This document shows, one piece after another, positions 53,788 to 64,000 of a stretch of DNA of 64,000 nucleotides (its first letter is position 1; every line of letters starts with the position of its first letter). This stretch comes from Euglena gracilis (Eukaryota; Euglenida; Euglenophyceae; Euglenales): NCBI GenBank assembly GCA_039621445.1, contig CP154955.1:45469540-45533539 (forward strand), in the 5' to 3' direction. The position numbers were made by a program, and so were the translations under genes. The notes under the pieces are model-generated. The model had not been told where the DNA came from. It was given only the letters and a program-made list of their open reading frames with translations, and searched no databases.

Positions 53788-55091
53788 CTTCGTCGCGTAG
53801 GAGTACTGGCTGCGATCGTGTTGTCCCCCGAACGACAGGTACTTGTTTTTCCCCGGAAGAAATGCAAATTGAATGCATCAAACTGAAATTCGTGGAAGGA
53901 ATGCACCAGACGGATTGCAGATACTTCCCAGTCTTGCTGGTCCGGTCCGTCTGGCAGTCTGATTTTTCTTGAGAGTCGGATGTTGGGGGGTGACCATCCC
54001 AAAGGGTCTGCCGGCAACAAAGACACCCACCCCATCAACTTGGGGTGCCCCAGCTTGTCGTTGATGAAACAGCTCCTCGAGCCTGCAGTGGCATGGACGG
54101 AGCCTGCAAGGAGCACAGGCAACATTCGTGCCCAGCACCCACTGCCCGGGAGCAATGCCACCAGCCCCGGTCAGGTGGGACGTGTTGAAATGCTGCGGGC
54201 TGGTCCCCGGCACCCCATGGCTTATCGTCCGTGGGGAGTCACTTTCCAATTTCAAACAAAACCCGTCATTTTCTTCTTGAGAGTCAATCGCTTCTGACCG
54301 AGGTCAGTCGCATCAACAGCTGCGGTCAAGAATTCTATCAATATTCCGAGAAATTTCATGCAAATTTGGCGCACAATGGCCGACCCCCCCCCCCGGGCCC
54401 CAGGGGTTCGAAGGCCAAAACCAGACAGCCGCTTCGACAAAAAAATCACCAGGCCATCACCAGGCCATCACCAAATGGGAAGCGGGGGAGTTCGGACGCA
54501 CGCTAAGCAATGGCAAGGTCTCCACCCACAGCAGCTGCGGTCGGACTGCGGGGTGAAAGGCGGCGTACTTGGGGCGGAGAGCTGGCGGGTTCTTAGGCTT
54601 GCCTCCCCCCGGGGCAGGTGGTGTGCTGTGAGTGCGGATCGCATGGGGACGGCGTGGGGACAAAATATCTAAAGAAATTGGTCTGGAGGGTTCTCTCCCC
54701 TGTGCGGGTGCAAAAAAAAGTCAACGTGGCGTGTCGCTTTGAAACCTGACTTTCTGCTCTCGTCTCGTGCCGCCTGCCACACCCCTCTGGCTGACATGCA
54801 GTCTAGCCTCAGGGGTCCATTCAGAGACGAAAAGAAAAGGATGGGGCCTTGGGTCCACTTTGTGCTTCCGAGTGAGGGGGGGGGGGAGCGTTTTCTTTCC
54901 GCCCACCGACCCGCCTGCTGTTGTCGACCAACCCAATACCATATGGGCGTAGAAACCGTAGAAAGTCACAAAGGCGTAGAAATAGGGGCGAAATATCCGA
55001 AAATGTTCCAGCCAACGCCGTTGGGTGAGGTTGGGCTGAACCCCCAAGTCCATGCCCACCCACCCCCTATGCCTCTCCTTTAAATGTTAAA

Positions 55092-55225
55092 ATTTTATTC
55101 CAATGCTCATATGGCGGGCGAGCGTCCTGACAGCCTCTCCGGTGGACAGGAAGATGCCCAGCACCGCCCGGTACTGGGTGGCGTTGCTGAAGTGCAGCCC
55201 GAAGTTCATCACCCCAGACAGACCC
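55092..55225 (-). CDS. exon-like block ending in a stop, unknown gene
   Basis: The open frame includes MNFGLHFSNATQYRAVLG, then FLSTGEAVRTLARHM, and ends in TAA near 55092. GC-rich, protein-like composition. The acceptor was not pinned down. A neighbouring block at about 55485-55400 (SPEEYFSKGG) may be the preceding exon. Confidence 0.35.
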
Positions 55226-55842
55226 CAGCATGACCTTGAGAGGGGTTCATATTTGAGGTGGGGGGTTGTGTTGTGGGGTCCAAGGGAAACCGCCCAGAAG
55301 AAGGGGCAGCTGCTCCTCCAACCCTGCCGGTGCCGACCAATGCAATGTCCCAACCACCAACCAATGTCAATACTGCAGGCAGACTGTGGGGGTTGGGTTC
55401 GGCGCCTTGTGCTGGAGCTTGGGCAAAACGTCCCGGGGGGAGGACAGGCCACCCTTTGAGAAGTACTCCTCCGGGCTGTTTGTGCCGATGGCAGGCGCGA
55501 AATTAGCGGTGGGGGGATTTTGGGTGAAAGATGAGAGCACCCCTATTTGGAAAATGCAAGAAAACACTCTCCCTCGAAAATATGTTTCTGAGCATTGCGC
55601 GCATGGGAACATAAATAGGTGCCAAGACACGCTGCGTTTGTATAAATCTCATGTGTGTGTTTGTGGGTGCTCGTGCATGTGTGTGCGCGAGTGTGGGTGG
55701 GCTGGCGAGTGTCTGTTCTGTGCGGGCGCTTGCGCACACTCATACAACCAGACAGTCTCACTGTCATACCCTCTGTCCCACGCACAGACTCACTTACCCA
55801 CTTACTGACTCACGCCATTCTCAAGGTCGTTACTACTACTAC

Positions 55843-56251
55843 CCCCCCCCCCTATGTCCAACGACCAGTAACCTCTGTCCTCCGACCGGGGGGGTGGTCG
55901 TTGGACATAGGGTAGTGACCAAAAAGGTGTCCTCTGACCGGGGGGGTGGTCGTTGGACATGGGGTCAAAAAAAAGTTGGTGGGCACCCGGGTCCCTACCC
56001 ACCCAAAAATGCCCCAATTTTCCCTTCCGGCGCTTCGCGCCGAAAATTTTGGGCAATTTTGACAAATTTTTGTCCAAAAAGTGTCAAAAATGGCATTTTG
56101 ACCAAATTTTTGGCCAATTTTTGGGCAAAATTTTTCGTCCCGGCGCTTCGCGCCGGGACCAAAAATTTGGTCAAACCTCCGAAAAGGTGTCCTCCGACCG
56201 GGGGGGTGGTCATTGGACATAGGGGGGTCGTTGGACATAGGGGGGGGGGGG
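55843..56251. mobile_element. TIR element with CCTATGTCCAACGAC ends in a TAC repeat (409 bp)
   Basis: Ends: C-run plus CTATGTCCAACGAC on the left and its inverse GTCGTTGGACATAG plus G-run on the right. Both sides carry TACTACTACTAC, a possible target duplication that cannot be sized because it is a simple repeat. The interior repeats the block GACCGGGGGGGTGGTCGTTG three times and has two GGCGCTTCGCGCC palindromes. A remnant with GGTGTCCTCCGA lies at about 9230-9275. Confidence 0.65.
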
Positions 56252-56852
56252 TACTACTACTACTAACTACTTATACATTCAACTGCGTATCCAACATTAG
56301 CATTTTCATAGCTGCCAAAAAGGAACCGCCTGGGAATGGGCTTTGCCACCAAGCAATTCATGATACTCCCTCGACGTCCCTCGAATGGTTGGCCGGCAAC
56401 AGCCTTAGCTGATCTGGGCCAGAGGACCGCCGCTCATGCAGATTGCCACCTGAGAACTTGAGTGGAAGAAAGTGGAATACCTGACCTACAACAGGAGCCA
56501 TTCGTCCATTGAATGTCACTTTGACATCACACCACGTTCGACTCGTTTGGCAAATTGTGATACTGAAACAATTGACATGCGCCACAGCGTCAGAGCTAAA
56601 TTGTAAGCAGGTTCATGCTCTGACTGGATACTGTATGAATGGTGGGCAATGACAGCACAACACACCGAAGGCCAGGGAATATGGGCCGGTGGTCCTCCGC
56701 CTAACTCCCCCCTGCCCGGAAAGTGTAGCCAAACCAGGTAACAGGACAGTAACAAAGACCATGACAGTTTCCCAGGCAGGACTCTGACACGTTTTTGATC
56801 TCTCGGGCACACATACATGCACTCACCCACTTGCCACGCGGGCGTGCACGCA

Positions 56853-57058
<206 letters not shown>

Positions 57059-58162
57059 ATATAATACTTTCCTCGGGGAGGGGAGATATGGCGTTGATTA
57101 AAAAAGGCTGCAGGATGGACCAATGGTCCCACACCACACTGGAGGGACGTCGGTCAGCCACGTCCCTTTTACGGAGATGGAGGCATTGAACTTGGGATGG
57201 AGCTGCCAGGGCTGAACTTCGAGCTAGGTGCTTATATGGTCATTTCCTCCACATGTACAATCACACCCAAGTTCGTGTACACGCGATGGCACTCACCACT
57301 GCACACCCGACGCATATGCACAACTGAGCACAAACAGAAGCACCTGAAAGAAACACCTGCCTTTTTTATTTGCAACAACAAGCCTTTTCTCACTGAAAAA
57401 AACTCACCGCATGTGACGGGGGAGGACAGAAGCCAATGGCTGGCAGGACATTGCAACACATTTTTTCTTGGTACACAAAAACAGCCAAAATTGGGCAGAA
57501 ATGAGGGAAAAAGCAGAAATTTGCCTCCTGATTGCAGGCCATTTTGCAAGTTGAATGATATACCCTTGATGAGAATCGAAACCAAATCGGGAATTGCCGA
57601 GGGGTCATATTTCGGGGGTTTTGGAATCGCCGCCAAAAAAAAAACACCCGCCAGGGTGCTGACAGAAGCCGCTGGACCGGGCAGAGCAGGAGACGGTGGC
57701 GCCGTTGAGGTGGCACAGCTTTCCCCTGTGAAGGCCACAGACGTCCTTTCCAAACTTGGCCGTAGGGACCTGAACGTTACCAATAGAAATTGCGGGGCAA
57801 CGGAAACTAGCGATTGGACTTCTCAGCGATTTGCTCCTCCATGTTCCTAACCTGGAGTGAGTCACGTGTTACTCTTTACACTTTACAAAACTGCATTCGA
57901 AAGAAACGGGTCTACCTTCCGTTTTGTTTCCAAAAAATAAACAAAGAAGAACCTCCGTGGAGCTATCCCTTTTATCTAATTCGGAGGAACATACCAATAT
58001 TCTTCGTGTGCCAATCGGTTCCTTCGATGATCTGCTATTCGGATGCGCAGGTAGGCCCACCCATGCTATGATCAGGAAAGTTGCATGGCAAATGTGGGTA
58101 AAAAGTGCATGACCAAAGGCAAGGAAGGCGAATTGATGGGTCGGTACTCGCACAGACCCCTA

Positions 58163-58268
58163 ATCACCCTTCATGTCCAACCAGCTAATCCGATACGCCG
58201 TCTGAGTAACCCCGTGGAGGCTGCACACCACCGTCTCAAAGAACTGCTGGGCGATGGGGTCGGGGGAT
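58163..58268 (-). CDS. exon-like block, unknown gene
   Basis: Frame DPIAQQFFETVVCSLHGV to YRISWLDMKG, followed by GGTGATTAG, so either a GT donor or a stop. Codon composition resembles the known exons. No family was recognised. Confidence 0.35.
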
Positions 58269-58854
58269 GGCGAATGCACTGGCAAGCACGTCGGTGTGGA
58301 CAAGACGAGAGACGAGAGACTTTGGGACCACAACCCACCCAAAGCCTAACCTGCTGGGTCAAAAATGCCGCCCCCCCCCCCTCTGCCTGTCCCACGCCAC
58401 CCCCGAGGGGGTGGTCCGACCTTCCTGAGGAGGAACCCGACGGCTACACCGGGTGCACAAGGCAAATCTGGAGTGCGTTTCCCCCCTGGGCAAAAAAATA
58501 ACTTTGTTCTTCTTTCCTTTTACTCTTTGTTCTCTTTTCTCCTTTTTTTTAAGAACACCAACTCACAACGACCAAGAGTTCGACCGACCGACACCTATAA
58601 ATCCCACTTGTTTGTCCAGCCGATTAACAACTGATCCTGGGTGTACTCAAAAGGGACACCTACTGGGACACATGAATAATTCACTGAGATAAGCACATTG
58701 AGTTGACGGGACTCACCACCTGGATACACAAACAGACAAACACATCCATGCGTGTGCAGATGACAGAAGCTGAAAAGGGGCCATTGGCAAACATGGGGGC
58801 ACAGCGCCTCGCCATTCCCCATCGGAATCGCAGCAGAAGAGGAAATTGCGACCC

Positions 58855-58935
58855 GCGATGGCCTGCAGGAATGCCTCAGTCAAAGCTGACCCAGTCGTCG
58901 AGGGCACAAAAAGTGACTCTCTCCGTGGAGCGACG
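58855..58935 (-). CDS. exon-like block, unknown gene
   Basis: Frame TGSALTEAFLQAIAGR, then NFLFCCDSDGEW. Possibly from the same gene as 58163-58268. Boundaries not resolved. Confidence 0.3.
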
Positions 58936-60249
58936 GCTAACGTCACTGGGAGAGTGCCCCAGCCCCACGATGGGTCTGCAGGAAATTCCTAAATGTGCGG
59001 GATTCCACCGGACTGTCTTCCCCTCCCCAGACCAAGAACCAAACCCTTGCCTTGTGCAGAAATGAGGCCCGGATCGTATTTTCTGGGGGTTATGCCCCCT
59101 CCCCCGCTCCCCCCCCCGGACAAGTCACCCAGGACAAGCCGGTGACACCTTCCCAACCTTCCCAAAGAGGCCTCTTCGTGGATTTCCAAACACGACATGT
59201 CAGCCCGGTCAGCCTGAGTCAGCTGACTCCGCCTCCGCTGCTGGAAAGCTCTGGGAGGAGGGGGGGGGGGTACTTTTATTTTTAGATTATTCTTCCCTTG
59301 ACTGCTCTGTGCCCGGATATCATCATTTTCTTCTGGTTCCAAACTAAAGTTATCCTTCGGCATTTCATGATGTAACATGATGATTTTTGTCTTCGGAAAT
59401 GCCTCGTCCAGAATTTTTTTTGATTTTTATGTCTGAAATTTGGGTTTTCAAAATTCGCAGGCAACTTTTTCACTGTTCCTTGCGCTTCGTCCCGTCGGGG
59501 GGGGAGTCCCCTGCTTAAAGATTGTAGTACCCCAGGGAAGGGGGGGGGGGCTGGACTGCAGCAAATCTAAAATCGGCCAGTCTGGGCCCCGGGGGGGGGG
59601 GTCTGGAAACACTTTTCCACTCCTTGACCCCCAACAGCTAATAGAAATCTCAGTCCTGGGGCTCCTAAGCAAAAAGCTGGAAAAGGGTATTAATATTGTT
59701 GGAGGTTATTTTTTTCCAATTTTGTTTAATGGACCTTTTGGGGGGGTCTTGTTTTTGGGGTTTGGTCCTCCTGCGCAGCCTTCTTTCAAAGCATGGGAGT
59801 GGGATGTGGTATGAAGCCACCCAAAAACTGGAAAATATTGTCGATTTGAATGAGAAATAAACTTTCTGGGCCATTTTTTCCGCCAAAATTCAGGATTTGG
59901 CAAATAAACTTCTTGCAGGAGGCTGAACTCCCATGGGAGGAGGAAGGGTTCACATGGTCCAACCTAAAACATTTCGGCATTTCGGCTGGCGGCTGGCTGG
60001 ATCGCTGGGCTCTGGTGTCCCCATCCGGGCATATTCCGCAGCCGGGTCTGCTCTGGGCGCAGGCTGGAATGGACGGAAAGCGCAGCCGTCCGGCACGAAA
60101 TGCCGTTGCTCTGCCTCCTGCGCCACGGCCTGCTTCGCGGGATCCCTTCGCTGCCTGCCTGCAGGCCAACAATGGCAGGAATCCCGAGGTCAAATGGGTC
60201 CCCCACGGTTCCTCTGAATCCTCCCTGCGGGTCAGCCCAGACATGCCTT

Positions 60250-60515
60250 GGCAGGTGGAGGGGGGTCAGACCCCTGTGTCAGGGTTCATGCAAAGGCAGG
60301 GGGGGTCGGACCCCCCTCCAGTGCAACGGGGGGTGGCGCCCCCATTTCACAATGGCGCAGTCTGGGTAACCGATTTTCGGCCCGGAACGAAGCGCGGCCT
60401 GGAAAATTTCGCCTCGGAAATTGGCCCTTTTTGGCCAAAAAAAAGGTAAAAATGCCAAAAAATTTTCGGCTTGTTTGGGGGTCCCGGGGAACTCGGGTCG
60501 GTCCGACCCCCCCCC
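60250..60515. repeat. dispersed repeat family E, copy 2
   Basis: Collinear with 22130-22440: GGCGCAGTCTGGGTAACCG, ATTTTCGGCCC, AAAATGCCAAAAAATTTTCGG, GGGTCGGTCCGACCCC. Confidence 0.5.
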
Positions 60516-60589
60516 TTGCAGTAGCATCGATATATAGCAGCACATAGCACATAGCAGCAGATCTTGCCATTGCCATCGACCCCCCCCCC

Positions 60590-60910
60590 TGGCGATGAGG
60601 GGTCACGGTTAAAAAAAAAACCAGTCAGTTACTTCCCACCCCCCCCCCCCCCCGGGTCGGCCACTCAGGCCGAAAAAGGCTCAAAATCAATGGCTTTTTT
60701 GGCCAACCCCCCCCCAAAAAACTCGGGTGTCTTCGGTGCCGGGTGGCCACTTTCATTCATTCCTGGACGACTTCACTCACCCTGGTGTGGGGAGTTCTGG
60801 TGCTACAAAAAACAGTATATCACTCCGAAAAAATTGTGAGTCGCCCCCCCGCGGGGGTCGGACATACCTTAAGCGATGGTGTGGTCCAGACCTCCCCCAG
60901 AAGAGCAGGG
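60590..60910. repeat. dispersed repeat family D, copy 2
   Basis: Collinear with 5540-5830: CAGTCAGTTACTTCCC, CTCAAAATCAATGGC, GCCACTTTCATTCATTCC, ACCTTAAGCGATGGTGTGG. Confidence 0.5.
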
Positions 60911-61314
60911 GGGGTGGGAGACCCCCTACAGAGGTTTTTTCTAAGACCGGGGGGGGAGGGGGTCGGCACCCACCACCCACCCCCTGGGGTGGCCCCCCGG
61001 GGGGGGGTCCCGGGGGACCCACCCACTTTTGCCCGAAAATGGCCAAAATGCTAAAAATAGCTCCTTTTCGAAATTTTCGGCGCCAAAAAGGATATACCTA
61101 CCAGCCCCTACCTCCCCCCCCCCGGGGGGGGAGGGGGTCCAAGGGACCTACCCAACCTATCCCCCCCGGGGGGAGGGGGTCCAAGACTGAAAAAAAACCC
61201 CTGACCCCCTAGCACCGTAATCCCTTCTTATATCAAACCCAGCCCTGAGTCCTGGGGGGTGGGGAGGTGGGGGGGGTGGGGACACCCCTCACCCAAAGCC
61301 GTGAAGTCCTCCTG

Positions 61315-61505
61315 GTGTCAAACCGGGGGCTTTCGCGCGAACACAGGAACAGTCCCGGAGGAGAGGGGCGCCGGCGGCCAGGCACGCGGTAGCACGTGAA
61401 CACGCGCTGCTGGACGGGGCACGCCTCCGCCAGCCACTGGGGTCGGCGGGGGGACCGCGAGAAGTTCCCCGGGTGGGCGTAGCCGCTGCTGGGGCATCGC
61501 TCAAT
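61315..61505 (-). CDS. GC-rich exon-like block, unknown gene
   Basis: One frame reads GNFSRSPRRPQWLAEACPV and VFTCYRVPGRRRP. It is GC-rich and lies between repeats, as the real exons do. It may belong to the secreted-protein gene that starts at 63427. Confidence 0.3.
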
Positions 61506-61626
61506 CACCCCCCCCCCCCAGCGGTGCAGTGCAGTGTCCAGCTCTGAGGGAACTTGAAAAAAATAATAATGGTAAAAACAGTACTTTTTCATATAAATAA
61601 TATAAACATACAATAATGTAATGCTA

Positions 61627-62090
61627 CCCGCCCCCCCCCCCCCCCAGGCAATTGTCGCGTGACAAATCGGGCAGCATGGAGGGGGGTGACAATTTCCCGG
61701 GGTGACAATTTAGCCGGCACAGAGGGGGGTGACAATTGCCCGGGGGCGTCAATTGCCCGGGGGCGTCAATTGCCCACCCATGTAGGCCACATTAAATCCA
61801 AATGACCAAAAACACCATCTGAAACACCAGTGAACACGCAAAAATGCAGCTATGGTTGTGATATTGTGCAGAGCGTTTGGCATGTGACATTTCTCAGCAC
61901 GTTGTAGCGAAATAGAGGATCAATCGAGTCGTGTCGCCGAAAAGAAAGTTCACAAACATCTTCTGTGGGGGGGGGGGTGACAACTTGGGCAGCACAGACG
62001 GGGGGTGACAATTTCCCGGGGTGACAAATTGGCCGGCACAGCCAGGGGTGACAATTGCCCGGGGGCGTCAATTGCCCGGGGGGGGGGGGG
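61627..62090. mobile_element. element of GTGACAATTGCCCGGGG repeats around a unique core
   Basis: Two similar blocks, about 61646-61777 and 61977-62090, are made of GTGACAATT(T/G)CCCGGGG and GGGCGTCAATTGCCC units and share GGGTGACAATTTCCCGGGG followed by GCCGGCACAG. They enclose about 200 bp of ordinary unique sequence. The outer ends are inverted (C-run, GGGCAATTGACGCC). No ORF was found. Confidence 0.55.
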
Positions 62091-62399
62091 TATAATAATA
62101 ATATTCATATAATAATATATAATAATGTATAATAATAATGTATTTTAGGGGAAATTTTATCATTTTTACAGAGGAGGGGGACGGGGTGCAGACACCCCCT
62201 CCCAACGTCAATGGGGGTGGGGGTGGTCCGGACCCCTTACCTCCCGGGGGTAGGGGGCAGGGGGGGGGGCGTCCGGACACACCTTTCCCCCTCCCACCAA
62301 CCTCAAAACCGAAGGGCCTCCCATCTATCCCTGGACGGACTGGCGCCATGGCCAGTACGTTGGGGCCAGGACTGGATCAAGGCCTTTGGGCAAATGGGG

Positions 62400-62790
62400 T
62401 GAAAATTGGCCCCGTTGGATGAAATTCAAGGCAATATCCAATGGTTACAGGGGAGGCAAAACTTACAGTGTACAGAAATTAAAAAATGGTTTGGCAAAAA
62501 ATTCGGTTTTAGATTTGGTAAGATTTGGTATTCAACCACTTCTTAACACTTTTTTTTTTGCCATGTGTAAGTAGTTTTGCACATGATTTTCATTGAGTAA
62601 ATTGAACAAATTCTGGCTATTTTTTTGCCTGAAAAAAGCTGTAAATATTCGCCAACATTTGTGCATTTTTTGTCATTTTGGGCTGAAGCTTCACAAAAGA
62701 GGGTGGTCGAAAATTATGGCAAAAATTATGATTAGACTTGGGAATTTCACCAAAACTCTTGTCCACCGTAATTTTCGTCCGCCCTGTGAA
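62400..62790 (-). mobile_element. degraded non-autonomous relative of the Tc1/mariner-like element
   Basis: On the minus strand it begins CAGGGCGGACGAAAATTACG and continues AGTTTTGGTGAAATTCCC, close to the end of the element at 45146. It then follows the 12.8 kb copy for some 300 bp. AT-rich, with no ORF. Its far end is not sharply defined. Confidence 0.6.
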
Positions 62791-63339
62791 AGAACCTGTG
62801 GCAGATAGCATAAGGAACGCCCCGGCCACCGCTCACCCATACACCTGGCCTCGGTCGGCTGATGTCCGCCACGGAGCCCAGGCACCGCCCCGCCACAGAT
62901 GCCCTGCGAAGACACATCGGACGTGCTCTCCGGGACGCAGCCAGAATGCAATCCAGTCGACGTTGTTGGGCCCAGTTTTTTTTTTGTTAAATCTGATACC
63001 CATCTGGGGGGGGGGGCAGAAACATGGGGTGGGGGAGCAGGAGAAGGGGTCGTGGGAGGGTGAAAACCAATCAAAAACCTCCCACAAGAGGTCCATTTTA
63101 TTCGCCATTTTCCCACCCTGCCGTTTTCGTCCCATTCTGAAACTTTGGGGCTTCTGGAACAAAAAATTCTCCAGGTTGCCACTGGATCCCCATTGTTGTT
63201 TTTTTTGAAAATCAGCCTGGTTGGGCCGTTTCTTGAGATATGAGGCTATTCAACGATCTGAAACTCTCGGCACATCCCTCTGGCTACGGGGGGGGGGGGG
63301 GGAGAGCCGGGGGTCCTTGTTGGTGGGATTGGCTTCGGT

Positions 63340-63427
63340 GGCGCGGTGGGCGAACGCACCACTCCTCCGCATTGTGTGTGGCCGTGGCAAAGAGGGCCAC
63401 GGAGGTCAGCAGTGCTGCAATGCGCAT
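63340..63427 (-). CDS. first exon of a putative secreted or membrane protein
   Basis: ATG at 63427-63425 followed by a typical signal peptide, MRIAALLTSVALFATATHN, with a cleavage site expected near ATA-THN. The mature part starts EEWCVR. The exon then enters a Gly/Pro-rich, G-run stretch. Downstream exons are unknown; 61315-61505 and the blocks near 58 kb are candidates. Confidence 0.4.
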
Positions 63428-63709
63428 TTGACTCCACACATCACCAGCCAGTGATCTGCAGCTGAGCAGACGATCCACTCCACATGCGTCACACAGGCGA
63501 ACCTGCGCAGCCGAAAAGAGAAGCGAAAAGGTATCCAATCATCAACCGCACGCCACACGGCCTTGGCAAAGCTGAATCCAAAGCGGGAACGAGTGTGAGG
63601 CGAAACGCCAGCCCACCCCGCAGTGGGCTTTGCGCATTGGCCACCCCAGGCCAGGCTGCCAGGCCACCCCCCCCTCACCACCCTGGTATAGACGGGCACA
63701 AGAAGGCGA

Positions 63710-64000
63710 GTAGAGAGAGGAGCAGGGCGTTCCTTAAGGAAATAAATAAAAAAAAACTTGGCTGTCCCAGCACATTCAATGCAAAATCCACAGGAAAGAT
63801 GGGCAAGGACATTTGGTGTTTCCTTGGCAAGAACAGGTCGACACCGGGAAAAGAATTGATTCCCCTCATCCTTGGATCATCGCCGATCCACCCAAAACGT
63901 CAAAAATGTGTTTTCGAAGTTTGATTTTCGCTGTTCAAGCCCCAGTCCTCTTCCTCCTCAAGGGAAAAGAAACTTTCTCGTCCCTCCTGTTTCGAGGCGT
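63710..64000. repeat. dispersed repeat family C, copy 4 (runs off the window)
   Basis: Begins near GTTCCTTAAGGAAAT and contains CCCAGCACATTCAAT, GAATTGATTCCCCTCATCC, CACCCAAAACGTCAAAAATG, as in the other copies. The right end lies beyond the window. Confidence 0.55.

Noticed and set aside
61646-62090. CRISPR-like array of GACAATTGCCC repeats
   Set aside because: The spacers are not of constant size, units vary, the context is eukaryotic and no cas genes are present.

Overview
This is nuclear DNA of a eukaryote with few, long, intron-rich genes. Every gene I can identify lies on the minus strand and is split into GC-rich exons of about 50-180 bp joined by GT-AG introns. The introns are packed with microsatellites, G/C homopolymer runs and short transposable elements. 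The three host genes are an axoneme-associated ZMYND12 orthologue (so a flagellated cell), the spliceosomal DEAH helicase PRP16/DHX38, and a Qb-SNARE of the NPSN type, which is known from plants and many protists. I infer a flagellated microbial eukaryote or alga. A glaucophyte such as Cyanophora would fit the gene style, but nothing in the window proves it.

Layout, in + coordinates with genes reading right to left. 1-3.0 kb: no recognised gene, one hAT-like MITE. 3.0-13.5 kb: ZMYND12-like gene, ten exons with consistent splice phases. 13.5-14.6 kb: a TIR-bounded element full of a degenerate minisatellite, then a hAT-like MITE. 14.7-16.5 kb: CAA repeat and spacer. 16.5-35.2 kb: PRP16/DHX38, about 27-28 exons, helicase core between 27.9 and 18.4 kb. 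35.2-42.8 kb: spacer with a large CA array, inverted repeats and only doubtful ORFs. 42.8-51.4 kb: NPSN-like SNARE, with a complete Tc1/mariner/pogo-type transposon nested in one intron in the same orientation. 51.4-64 kb: scattered exon-like blocks on the minus strand that I cannot name (one starts with a signal peptide), between several repeat families.

The genes are linked only by position and shared style; I see no operon-like logic. The most notable material is the mobile DNA. Seven short elements with hAT-like CAG...CTG termini have recognisable 8-bp target duplications (five perfect, two 7/8). A 2.0 kb TA-flanked element keeps an apparently intact DDD transposase split by tiny introns, and two degraded relatives of it lie elsewhere in the window. 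At least six other short repeat families occur. Two places suggest a link between repeats and splicing: a 50-bp RNA hairpin that swallows a ZMYND12 3' splice site, and a TIR element whose ends supply GT and AG next to a ZMYND12 exon. PRP16 also has a probable GC-AG intron and an unresolved splice junction inside its Walker A motif. All exon limits were read by eye from splice signals and remembered family sequences; no search was run.
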